Source: Bremerella sp. TYQ1 | GTDB lineage: Bacteria > Planctomycetota > Planctomycetia > Pirellulales > Pirellulaceae | DNA: 64,000 nt | Reading direction: 5' to 3' | Assembly (NCBI RefSeq): GCF_020150455.1 | Contig: NZ_CP083740.1 | Location: 868,001 to 932,000 of the forward strand | Shown here: one piece after another, positions 18,312 through 26,383 of the stretch | Position numbering within the stretch: position 1 is the stretch's first letter | Layout: each line of letters opens with the position of its first letter | Program-made: the position numbers and the translations under genes | The notes under the pieces: model-generated | Database searches by the model: none | What the model saw: the letters and a program-made list of their open reading frames with translations, nothing else | What the model was told of the DNA's origin: nothing

Positions 18312-19133
18312 GGTGTTGGGCTCGCTAGAGTCGTTCTCACGACGATCGAAAAGCAGAGCGGAACGGTCTACGAACTTAACTTCGCTGCCGAAGATGGCAC
18401 TACCGAATCGATTCGCTCAACAGGATCCCATAGGTTCTACCGTGAATCGGATCAATCTTGGGTCTCTGCCGGAGCGCTCGTTCCGGGCGACCAACTTCAA
18501 GGGACCGATGGCAGTCTTACCTTAGGCGGCATCGCCAAAGTCCCGGGCCTCCACTCTGTCTTCAACATGACGGTCGAAGGAGAGCATGTCTACCGAGTTT
18601 CGACATTTGGTATGCTGGTACATAACAACTGCGGTGACGAACTTGTCACCCAGATCTCTGGTGCGAAAGGTACTGTTTACTATAATGCCCCAGCAACAAG
18701 CGCCGCATCGCAGATAAACCCACGACTAACGCAACGCCTTGAAGCCTTCCGTGCGTACAAGGCGAACGGTGGGACGATGGATATGGCTCGGTGGGTTAAG
18801 CACACCAAGGCAAATCCAAATTGGGGGGACTGGTCCGAACAGTGGCTACGCCAAGTGGATTCGCTCTGTGGAAAGCGTTCACGGCAACTCAAAACTGAGT
18901 TCACGGACGGCTTATCTGTACCGGCTTGAAGACGCTGACGGAAATTTCTTGAAGTGGGGAATCACGCAAGACCTGAACTCTCGCTATCCGCAATCCTTCT
19001 TGCTGGACAAGCGATTGATCGAAGTTGCAGAGGCAACAGAGCCGACATCTTGCGTTGGGAAAGAGAGTTGGTCGAAACGCAACCCGGACCGCTGACCTTT
19101 GAGCCTTGGAAGGGATGGAGAGCGAATCCATGA
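18312..19133 (+). pseudogene. Decayed polymorphic-toxin tip: HINT autoprocessing domain plus GIY-YIG-like toxin domain
   Basis: The frame opens right after a TAG at 18309, with no start codon or upstream toxin body, so the N-terminal part is gone. It encodes a HINT domain: STGSHRFYRESDQSWVSAGA, VPGDQL, then VYRVSTFGMLVHNNCG with the terminal VHNNC processing motif at 18618-18632. The next segment reads in the same frame to a G-run at 18823-18828. From there the conserved-looking sequence (VESVHGNS; TAYLYRLEDADGNFLKWGIT; NSRYPQSFL) is in the +1 frame. Near 19034 it returns to the original frame (DILRWERELVETQPGPL, then FEPWKG) and stops at TGA 19131-19133. YLY...KWGIT followed by R and E resembles a GIY-YIG nuclease core; that family call is inference. 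Two compensating frameshifts mean the toxin is probably dead. Confidence 0.72.
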
Positions 19134-19540
19134 TTTCACTTGGCAACGTACTGAAAGGACCTGAGTTGTCAGGTTCTCAAGTTGACCGTGCGAAAATGGC
19201 GGCAACCAAAGCGGCAGCAGAACTTCGGGGAGAATTCGAGTTTGGCAGCAGCCCAGCCGTGAATGTCGTATTTCATGTGCCGGGCAGTATGGGAAGCCCT
19301 GATTGGGATGGCTTGCGAGATGCCAAGTTTTCACGCCAACAGCAGCTTCTCATGGTTCAGGTTGCGGTCCCTGAAAGTGTCGTTGAATCTGCGAATCCCG
19401 AAGAATTCGTGATCGAGAGCCTTTACGGTGCCAATGCTGTTGCATTTGAGTTCTTCCGGCAGAAGAACATGGATTTCCCGCTGGCAGAAGCAGAAAAGTT
19501 GGTGGCGAGCATCGAGTCTCGTATGAAAAAGGCAGCGTGA
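19130..19540 (+). CDS. Probable immunity protein for the HINT-linked toxin
   Basis: The protein is 136 aa from the ATG at 19130. The start overlaps the toxin stop as ATGA, the usual coupling of toxin and immunity genes; in-frame starts at 19106 and 19115 would lie inside the toxin frame. The product is soluble, with no signal peptide, and ends in a helical region (FPLAEAEKLVASIESRMKKA). I do not recognise the family. The role is inferred from position only. The gene is intact although the toxin is frameshifted, as often seen when an immunity gene outlives its toxin. Confidence 0.65.
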   Translation: MISLGNVLKGPELSGSQVDRAKMAATKAAAELRGEFEFGSSPAVNVVFHVPGSMGSPDWDGLRDAKFSRQQQLLMVQVAVPESVVESANPEEFVIESLYGANAVAFEFFRQKNMDFPLAEAEKLVASIESRMKKAA

Positions 19541-19543
19541 GAT

Positions 19544-19729
19544 TCACGCCCCCGGCAACGCTTTGAGCGTCTTCACCGGCGATACGGTCGGCTTGGGCTT
19601 TTCGCTCTTCGCCTTGGGCTGATCCAATGGGTTAACGTTGCTCATGCCGGGCTGTGCCAGCTTGTCATCGCCCAGCCATAAGCCTTCCTGTTGCTGCCGT
19701 TCTCTCAGCCATTCGTGAAACGTCTTCAT
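19544..19729 (-). CDS. Small hypothetical protein
   Basis: The protein is 61 aa from the ATG at 19729: MKTFHEWLRERQQQEGLWLG, then DDKLAQPGMSNVNPL and a Pro/Lys-rich end. The start MK-F--WL-ER---EGLWL resembles short conserved planctomycete proteins of unknown function, from memory. An in-frame start at 19804 would add 25 residues. No clear Shine-Dalgarno. It is convergent with the immunity gene with 3 bp between stops. Confidence 0.5.
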   Translation of the reverse strand: MKTFHEWLRERQQQEGLWLGDDKLAQPGMSNVNPLDQPKAKSEKPKPTVSPVKTLKALPGA

Positions 19730-20302
19730 GTAGGTATCTACGCCGCTCACTGACGGATTTCCCGTGCGTGCGTGAGCGATTCGCCTTGCGATAAAGAACA
19801 ACACCGCACGGAGCCGGTGCAGCAGCGGCAGCGACCACCTTGGCTGTCAGGAAAACGGTTGGGTTCGGATTTTTGCAACCCAACCGATACGCCAGCGAAC
19901 GCATCAACAAATCAGGCACGCAGCACCATCAACCCTGATGCCTTCCGCTTTGCTCTCGCCTTTGCTCCGCTGAGCAAACAAAGTCGTCGGCTTCGTTTCA
20001 GTGGCACGAGCTCTCTAACGTGTCGAACATGACTCGCATCTTGTCCACTTCGACCTCTCTGAGATGTCAATTTGCGAACTGTTCTTTCCTATTATTTTCG
20101 CCGTTTTGCCGCAATTCCTTCGTCGCTGCGAAGGCCTTGCGACATGTGGCAACATTTTTCTGAATTTTAATTTAAACGCCAATTGTCGAAGGTTGGGAAA
20201 CGACTATCTTTGCTCCAGGTGGGCGTGTAATTCCTTCCCAATTACGTACGACCATCTATTCTCACTGCTCTTCTAATTCGCTTTTTCGCTTCGGAGTGTT
20301 TT
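19730..20302. other. Intergenic region upstream of the first DUF1559 gene
   Basis: About 570 bp with no supported gene. A single TGCGACA element is at 20138-20144, without a partner 21 bp away. The last 250 bp are AT-rich and probably hold the DUF1559 promoter. Confidence 0.5.
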
Positions 20303-21214
20303 ATGAAAGCCCGACATGGCTTTACGTTGGTCGAACTACTTGTCGTCATCGCAATCATTGGTGTTCTCATCGCTTTGCTATTGCCGGCCGTGCAGCAGGC
20401 CCGCGAGGCGGCTCGACGGATGCAGTGCACCAACAACCTGAAGCAGGTTGGCTTGGGTGTTCACAACTATCACGATACTTTCGGCTCGTTTCCCTCGGCA
20501 TACTTGGTGAATTCAGGCTGGGCTTGGGGGACGATGCTCCTGCCGTTCATTGAGGAAAATTCGCTCTACGATGCGATGCAGCCTTCGAAGTACTCGGTAA
20601 AGAATATCGGAGATACCGGGGCTCCAGACCTGTTGGCGCTGACTAGAACTGTCGTTGACACCTATCGTTGCCCGTCGGATACGGCGCCCGACGTGAACAG
20701 TCGTTTGACCAATCATAACGGTAGCCAGACGGTGGGAACGTCGAACTATCTTGCTGTATATGGAAATGGGAACCGAGACCATAAGAACACCGAGTTCACC
20801 GGAGTTATGGCCCAGAACTCGAAGATCGGGTTTCGTGATGTGACCGATGGAACAAGCAACACGTTCATGGTGGGCGAGCGAACATGGGAGTCTACGCCGA
20901 GTCCACCTAGCCCGCCTGAAGTTCAGACGCACAATGCCGCCGTGTGGGCCACCATTTGGCCGACCACCAACAACAATGGTGGCTATCGCCTGGACCGGCA
21001 CCACGTCATGTTCTTTACCAGCACCAATGTCACACCCAACGGCTCCCTTCTTCTCAATGGGGGACACCCTGCATGCTTTTCCAGTCTTCACCCTGGCGGA
21101 GCTCAATTCGTGCAGTGCGACGGTTCGGTCCGCTTTATCAGCGAGAACATCGATGGCACGACGTGGACGAACCTCGGCGCTCGCAACGACGGCAACGTCT
21201 TGGGCGAATATTAA
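20303..21214 (+). CDS. DUF1559 protein with type-IV-prepilin-like N-terminus
   Basis: The protein is 303 aa. The N-terminus [20 protein letters not shown] is a class III (prepilin/pseudopilin) signal with cleavage after G and N-methylation site at F. The conserved [20 protein letters not shown] and YHDTFGSFPSA follow, and the C-terminus has HPGGAQFVQCDGSVRFIS, the H-x-G9DG protein-sorting-like tail typical of DUF1559. GGAG precedes the ATG. The family is greatly expanded in planctomycetes; the likely site is the cell envelope, function unproven. A small lipoprotein gene follows after a perfect hairpin. Confidence 0.93.
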   Translation: MKARHGFTLVELLVVIAIIGVLIALLLPAVQQAREAARRMQCTNNLKQVGLGVHNYHDTFGSFPSAYLVNSGWAWGTMLLPFIEENSLYDAMQPSKYSVKNIGDTGAPDLLALTRTVVDTYRCPSDTAPDVNSRLTNHNGSQTVGTSNYLAVYGNGNRDHKNTEFTGVMAQNSKIGFRDVTDGTSNTFMVGERTWESTPSPPSPPEVQTHNAAVWATIWPTTNNNGGYRLDRHHVMFFTSTNVTPNGSLLLNGGHPACFSSLHPGGAQFVQCDGSVRFISENIDGTTWTNLGARNDGNVLGEY

Positions 21215-21247
21215 GCCTAAGTGTTGATGCCTGGCCGGAATGGAGAG

Positions 21248-21277
21248 AACCTCGATCGGCGCCGTCCGATCGAGGTT
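21248..21277 (+). repeat. Inverted repeat between DUF1559 and lipoprotein genes
   Basis: AACCTCGATCGG (21248-21259) and CCGATCGAGGTT (21266-21277) form a perfect 12-bp stem with a 6-nt loop. It could act as an attenuator or mRNA-stabilising hairpin between the two genes. No U-run of terminator strength follows. Confidence 0.6.
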
Positions 21278-21344
21278 TGTTCATTCAGCTTCATACTATT
21301 TGAGCCAATTGCGCCCCGATATATCCTTTACTCCCCAATCCAAA

Positions 21345-21719
21345 ATGAACCTAACTAAGAATCTTGTGTTGGTCAGTTTTTGCGGTTTCGCCCTCACTTT
21401 GAGTGGATGCTATTCTCGATCCGATCAGCCACCAATTGCTCCGGTGACTGGAAATGTGCGACTGGCCGGCCAGCCACTGGTAGGTGCCATGGTCCAGTTT
21501 CATCCAGCCCACGGGCGTCCTTCTGGTGCGATCACTGATGCCGAAGGATCTTACGATCTGACTTACAAACCCAAGGTCAAAGGCGCTGTCATTGGTAACG
21601 GAAAGATCGTGGTCAGTGTTGCCGGACCGGATGCTTTCACCTCGATTGAGAAGGATTCGCGAGAAGTCACCATATCAAGCGGTGGCCCCAATGTCTTTGA
21701 CTTCGAGATCGACAAGTAA
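21345..21719 (+). CDS. Small secreted lipoprotein, carboxypeptidase-regulatory-like fold
   Basis: The protein is 124 aa from the ATG at 21345. Lipoprotein signal LVLVSFCGFALTLSGC with lipobox LSGC. The rest is a beta-rich domain beginning PVTGNVRLAGQPLVGAMVQF, typical of small planctomycete lipoproteins paired with DUF1559 genes. GAITDAEGSYDL is the carboxypeptidase-regulatory-like motif. It is encoded 130 bp after the DUF1559 gene. Function unknown; it may modulate the DUF1559 partner. Confidence 0.8.
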   Translation: MNLTKNLVLVSFCGFALTLSGCYSRSDQPPIAPVTGNVRLAGQPLVGAMVQFHPAHGRPSGAITDAEGSYDLTYKPKVKGAVIGNGKIVVSVAGPDAFTSIEKDSREVTISSGGPNVFDFEIDK

Positions 21720-21812
21720 TGATAGTTCAAGAGACGCCGTAGCCGTATGTGAGTGACTGTGCGGTACCGGCGTCGCACTCTTGGAATTGATCGATGTCCA
21801 GATGAATGTAAT

Positions 21813-23294
21813 TCAGTTTGCCGAGCCGGAGGACGGAGTACGATCAAATAGCGTCCCATAACGTTGATAGTCGTTGTAGTCGACAGCCTCTCGCTTCCAC
21901 TTCGCTAGTTCTTGATCGTACCGCTCTCGCATTTCTTCAAGTACTGATTGGTTCGTGGGCACATTTGCCAGGTTGGTAAGTTCCAGTGGATCGTTCTTCG
22001 TGTCGAATAGTTCTTCGACCGGCTGCATCTTGTCGTCGGTATACCACCAGTAAGTGTATTTGTATTGCGGCGTAAGGCAGCTCAGGCTATGTGTGGGTAG
22101 GGGCCCGAACACGTTGATGAAGGCCAGTTGATCATGTCCACCCGTTTTCGGGTCTTGGAGCAGCGGTAGAAGACTCCTTCCGTCCATATTGGCAGGAATC
22201 GGTAGACCAGCCAACGCGAGAATCGTTGGGGCAAAATCAATGTTGCCGGTAAGTCGGTCGCAACGCAATTGTTTGCCGCTAGCCTGGCTGCGTGGATCGT
22301 AAATCATCAGTGGAACACGCGAGGATTCTTCCATGGGCAGAACCTTCGAGCCGTACCCGTGCGAGCCACAAATGTAGCCGTTATCGCTGGTGTAGATGAC
22401 AACCGTGTTGTCGGCAACACCCTGAGCTGTGAGTTCGTCGCGAATCATGCCCAGGGCAACGTCGATGCCGTAAACCTGTTGGTGGTACTTTGCCATTTCG
22501 CCATCGTAGTCGGTATCGTAATGCCACTCAGTAAATCGAGGGTATTGCCGCCCGGACTTACTCTGACGAGAAAGGTGCTTGCCAAATTCACGGCCAAAAT
22601 TTCCGGGCTTGGTGAACGTCTTTCCTGCGTAGACGTCATCGAAACGTGGGTCGGGGGTCGCTGGTTTGTGAGGGGCTTTGAAGCTAATCGATAAACAGAA
22701 TGGCTTCTTACGCTTAACCGATTCGCGAATCACATCCTGGGCGAACGCTCCATACGAGAGTGTCGAGTGGGGGTACTCGTCGGCGTATTTCTTCATCGAC
22801 TTATTCTTGGCCGTCGCGTAATTGGTTTGGCCAGGGCCGCCGCCCCAAAAATCGAAGTCCTCTTCGCAAAGTCCTTTGCCTTTGACGACGATTCCAAACT
22901 TTCCGGCGAATGCCGTCAAATAGCCAGCCTCTCGCAGCAATACAGGATAAGACTTCGACCACACATCAGCGTGCATATCTCCATGGCCGAAATTGCACCC
23001 GGTTTTATATTCGTACATTCCGGTAAAAACATTACCGCGGCTGGCCATACAGATGGCGGTTGTGTTGTAGTGCTTGTCAAAGATTAGACCGTCACGACCT
23101 AATTGATCCATGTTGGGTGTTTTGACGTCGTCATTGCCGTAACAACCAACGGAGTAGGTTGATTGATCGTCCGCAAAGAGGAAGACAATATTGGGTTGAG
23201 ACTTTAGGCCATCTTCAGCCGTGGCAAACGGAAGCAATGTTTGTTGAGCGATGAGTGATAAGGCGGCCAGTAGAATTGTTTTTAGGCTATTCAT
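21813..23294 (-). CDS. Secreted sulfatase (formylglycine type)
   Basis: The protein is 493 aa with signal peptide ([20 protein letters not shown]). The metal site begins IVFLFADDQ and the active-site motif is [13 protein letters not shown]82 is the formylglycine precursor in C-x-A-x-R. This is an alanine variant of the common CxPSR motif. Later [10 protein letters not shown]... (written here [15 protein letters not shown]) marks the DNG metal ligands. It should hydrolyse a sulfate ester of a polysaccharide outside the cytoplasm. It is the last gene of the minus-strand cluster. Confidence 0.92.
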   Translation of the reverse strand: MNSLKTILLAALSLIAQQTLLPFATAEDGLKSQPNIVFLFADDQSTYSVGCYGNDDVKTPNMDQLGRDGLIFDKHYNTTAICMASRGNVFTGMYEYKTGCNFGHGDMHADVWSKSYPVLLREAGYLTAFAGKFGIVVKGKGLCEEDFDFWGGGPGQTNYATAKNKSMKKYADEYPHSTLSYGAFAQDVIRESVKRKKPFCLSISFKAPHKPATPDPRFDDVYAGKTFTKPGNFGREFGKHLSRQSKSGRQYPRFTEWHYDTDYDGEMAKYHQQVYGIDVALGMIRDELTAQGVADNTVVIYTSDNGYICGSHGYGSKVLPMEESSRVPLMIYDPRSQASGKQLRCDRLTGNIDFAPTILALAGLPIPANMDGRSLLPLLQDPKTGGHDQLAFINVFGPLPTHSLSCLTPQYKYTYWWYTDDKMQPVEELFDTKNDPLELTNLANVPTNQSVLEEMRERYDQELAKWKREAVDYNDYQRYGTLFDRTPSSGSAN

Positions 23295-23367
23295 CGGGAG
23301 TGTGTTCTATCTTAAAGCTTTGTAATTGATCCGACTCTACGGTGGTGGATTGATTCTGCTTGTGCTC

Positions 23368-24738
23368 CTAGTAGCCGACCTTGGATCCGCGACGTGGGCG
23401 AATCTTTGGATCGTGCCACCATTGTTTCGGTCCTTCTTCCTCAATATCAGCCCACACCTGAAATAACGTTTGCTTCATCTCATCCAGTTTGTCAGGCATC
23501 GCCTCGGCGAGGTCGTTTTCTTCACGAGGGTCTTTTTCTATCTCAAAGAGTTGGAACTCCTCCATCGTTTCGTTTCCGACGATCTTCCATTGGTCGATAC
23601 GTAGCGCGACACGGCTGTCGGGACGCGACACGTGCGTACGCCAGAATAGTGGTACTTTCCGCTCCACGGGCCTTCCCTCGAAGGCGGGCAGCATGCTCAC
23701 CCCGTCAATTGTACGATCAGTGGGCAGAGGAATGCCTGTAATATCGAGCACCGTCGCGAAGATATCGGAGCCAATCACTGGGACATCGCTTACCATTCCT
23801 GGTTTGATATGACCTACCCACCGAACGATGCCTGGTACGCGGATCCCTCCTTCATGATCGTCACGTTTGCGACCACGGAGCCCACCGGTCGAACCACCGA
23901 CGGAACCACCTTGTCCTTCGGGACCATTGTCTGAGGTAAAAAAGAGAATCGTATTATCGGTCAGTCCGTGGGCATCGAGTGCATCCATCACCTGCCCCAA
24001 AGCAAAGTCGAGCTGCGTGATGTTACCCATGTACTTTCGATTGCGATGGTCGTTGTACAGCTCGCTGAATTGAGGGTCCGTCGCGATCGGATGATGTGGT
24101 TCGTGTACCCAGATCGACAGTGCAAACGGCTTTTGGGGATCTCGGATCTCCTCCAACCAGTGAATTGCTTCCTTGGCGACTAGTGGTGCCGAGTAGCCAT
24201 TGAGCTCGCCGACTGGCTCGCCGTTGCGGACGAAGTTAGCTGGGTTCTCGTGGCTCGGGGCGGCGTTGTTGTGGGTGGCCATCCAATAGTCGTAGCCATG
24301 ATCACTGGGTTGTGGGAAGTCCGGGTGGTTGAACTGTGGACGCGAATTCAGGTGCCATTTACCCACGTGGCAAGTCTGGTAACCAGCTTCCTTCAAAAGT
24401 TTGGGATAAGTGATCTCACTTTCTCTCAGGTGAGCTTCATGATTTCCGGATAGATGCTGCCAGACTCCATTACGGTAGGGCGTTCGCCCCGTCAGAATCG
24501 ACGACCGTGATGGCGAGCACACTCCGGCTGCCGCATAGCATTGCGTAAACCGAACTCCCTGAGTTGCCAGTTTGTCAATGTTGGGTGTCTTGATCGACTC
24601 GCTGCCATAACATCCAGCATCTCCCCAGCCCATGTCATCGGCGAGAAAGACAACGATATTGGGGCGTTGCGCTTCTGCCGATTTCAATGGAGTTTGCAAT
24701 ACAACCAACAGTAGGCTAAGAGCAAGGATGGTTCGCAT
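23368..24738 (-). CDS. Secreted sulfatase (formylglycine type)
   Basis: The protein is 456 aa with signal peptide MRTILALSLLLVVLQTPLKS. Metal-binding start NIVVFLADDMGWGDAGCYG; active-site GVCSPSRSSILTGR with C74 as the formylglycine residue (C-x-P-S-R). NTILFFTSDNGPEG is the second metal motif. It is a canonical family S1 arylsulfatase-type enzyme. Encoded 73 bp before the 21813-23294 sulfatase and probably in the same transcript. Confidence 0.93.
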   Translation of the reverse strand: MRTILALSLLLVVLQTPLKSAEAQRPNIVVFLADDMGWGDAGCYGSESIKTPNIDKLATQGVRFTQCYAAAGVCSPSRSSILTGRTPYRNGVWQHLSGNHEAHLRESEITYPKLLKEAGYQTCHVGKWHLNSRPQFNHPDFPQPSDHGYDYWMATHNNAAPSHENPANFVRNGEPVGELNGYSAPLVAKEAIHWLEEIRDPQKPFALSIWVHEPHHPIATDPQFSELYNDHRNRKYMGNITQLDFALGQVMDALDAHGLTDNTILFFTSDNGPEGQGGSVGGSTGGLRGRKRDDHEGGIRVPGIVRWVGHIKPGMVSDVPVIGSDIFATVLDITGIPLPTDRTIDGVSMLPAFEGRPVERKVPLFWRTHVSRPDSRVALRIDQWKIVGNETMEEFQLFEIEKDPREENDLAEAMPDKLDEMKQTLFQVWADIEEEGPKQWWHDPKIRPRRGSKVGY

Positions 24739-24812
24739 TGGTTGTTCCAGGGGGATTTAGAAAGTGAAATCTGCTGGGAAGTAACATTGACGTAACGAGG
24801 CGGCGGAAAACG

Positions 24813-26312
24813 CTATTGGGCTTTACGTTTCTTCTTGGGCCTGCTCGCATTTCCAGGCGTGTCGAGATGACGACGCATTCTCTGAAGATCCTGGGGAGAA
24901 GGTTCACCGCCAAATTGCTCGAAATAGAGCTCTTGAAATGGGTTAATTGCCGGTCCAACGGCATCCTCATTGACCATCAGAGGTTGGGTTTCTTGCCACC
25001 ACTGGTCGTAAGCAGATCGCAGTTGCGCTACGACCTTAGGGTGATCCTCAATGACATTGGTTTTCTCGCCTGGGTCGTTCTTCAGATCGTATAGCTCTTT
25101 ATTGTTAACCAAGGTGAATCGCGAGTTCTGAATTGAGGAGTTTGCGAACTTCGCTTGTTCTGCCGTGCCGCTCTTCCAGCGGCCCGTATGGTGAACAAGA
25201 ATTCGGTCGGACCATTGGGCGTTCGGGTCCTTCAGGAGCGGTAACATGCTTCGTCCTTCCAGCTGGTTTTGCAACTTGGGAGTGGTATCGGCCCCAATAA
25301 TGGCCATGAGCGTTGGAAAGAGGTCAACGTGAGCAGTCAAAGCATCGCAAGTTACGCCTGCGGGAATCTTGCCGGCTGGCCAGCGGACAAAGCAAGGAGA
25401 GAGCGTGCCCCCTTGATACACAGTGTTCTTACCACCCTTTAAACCAGAGTCGAAAAGTTTTCGGCTGATTCCACCTCCGTTGTCGGTGCCTAAGTAGACG
25501 AGCAGCGTGTTCTCTTCGAGGTTCCACTCTTTGAGTTTGGCGAGTAGTTCACCGAAGTTGGTATCGATGTTTTCTACCATGCCGAGATACTTGGCCAGTT
25601 CGTCGCTAATGCCTTCCTTGCCGGCGTAATTCTGGCAGTATTCTTTCGGGACAACGTGCGGGCCGTGGGCCGCATTCAAAGAAATGTAGGCAAAGAACGG
25701 CTGCTCCGTCTTCCGCTGCGAGTCGATCCACTTGAATGACTGCTCGAAGAACAGATCGGTGCAATATCCTTCGGTCTTCACGAATTTGCCGTTGTGCCAC
25801 AGCGTAGGATTGATGTTGCTATTGCCGGGCGCATCGCCGCACGACCCGGGAAAGGTCTGGCCGATACCGCCAGCACCGTGAATGTAGACTTCATCAAATC
25901 CGCGACTTTCAGGACGATATGCTTCCTCATCACCGAGGTGCCACTTACCGAAAATACCAGTTGAGTAGCCGGCTGTTTTCAGCATCTGCGGAAGCGTGAA
26001 CGTGTCGAGGCTCATGCGTTCTCGTTCGAGGATCGTATGCGTGACTCCATTCTTAAACTCGTGCCGACCACTCATCAGCGACGCACGAGTGGGAGAGCAG
26101 GTAGGGCTAACATGAAACTTTGTGAAAAGAAGACTCTCCCTAATGAACCCATCCACCGCAGGCGTTTGCAGTACGGGGTTGCCAAGGCAACCGTAGTCTC
26201 CGTAGGCGAGATCATCGGGCATAACGATGATAATGTTGGGTTTTTGAGAATCAGATTCCGCGTAGGCAGCCAATGAAATCGAGAGCAGAATGGCGGAGAG
26301 AATTCTTTTCAT
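24813..26312 (-). CDS. Secreted sulfatase (formylglycine type)
   Basis: The protein is 499 aa from the ATG at 26312; a GTG at 26324 is in frame. Signal peptide MKRILSAILLSISLAAYAES. NIIIVMPDDLAYGDYGCLG, then SPTCSPTRASLMSG with C72 as formylglycine precursor. TLLVYLGTDNGGG carries the later metal ligands. The C-terminus ends in a basic tail (SRPKKKRKAQ). Part of the PUL; substrate unknown. Confidence 0.92.
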   Translation of the reverse strand: MKRILSAILLSISLAAYAESDSQKPNIIIVMPDDLAYGDYGCLGNPVLQTPAVDGFIRESLLFTKFHVSPTCSPTRASLMSGRHEFKNGVTHTILERERMSLDTFTLPQMLKTAGYSTGIFGKWHLGDEEAYRPESRGFDEVYIHGAGGIGQTFPGSCGDAPGNSNINPTLWHNGKFVKTEGYCTDLFFEQSFKWIDSQRKTEQPFFAYISLNAAHGPHVVPKEYCQNYAGKEGISDELAKYLGMVENIDTNFGELLAKLKEWNLEENTLLVYLGTDNGGGISRKLFDSGLKGGKNTVYQGGTLSPCFVRWPAGKIPAGVTCDALTAHVDLFPTLMAIIGADTTPKLQNQLEGRSMLPLLKDPNAQWSDRILVHHTGRWKSGTAEQAKFANSSIQNSRFTLVNNKELYDLKNDPGEKTNVIEDHPKVVAQLRSAYDQWWQETQPLMVNEDAVGPAINPFQELYFEQFGGEPSPQDLQRMRRHLDTPGNASRPKKKRKAQ

Positions 26313-26383
26313 CTTAGGGACCACGTGATGATTGAAAGGATTCGTTGGATGAATGACAAGAGAAAATCAGTTTCGGGCGAGGG

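Noticed and set aside
20138..20144. Single TGCGACA upstream of the first DUF1559 gene
   Set aside because: No partner 21 bp away on either side, so not counted as an operator.
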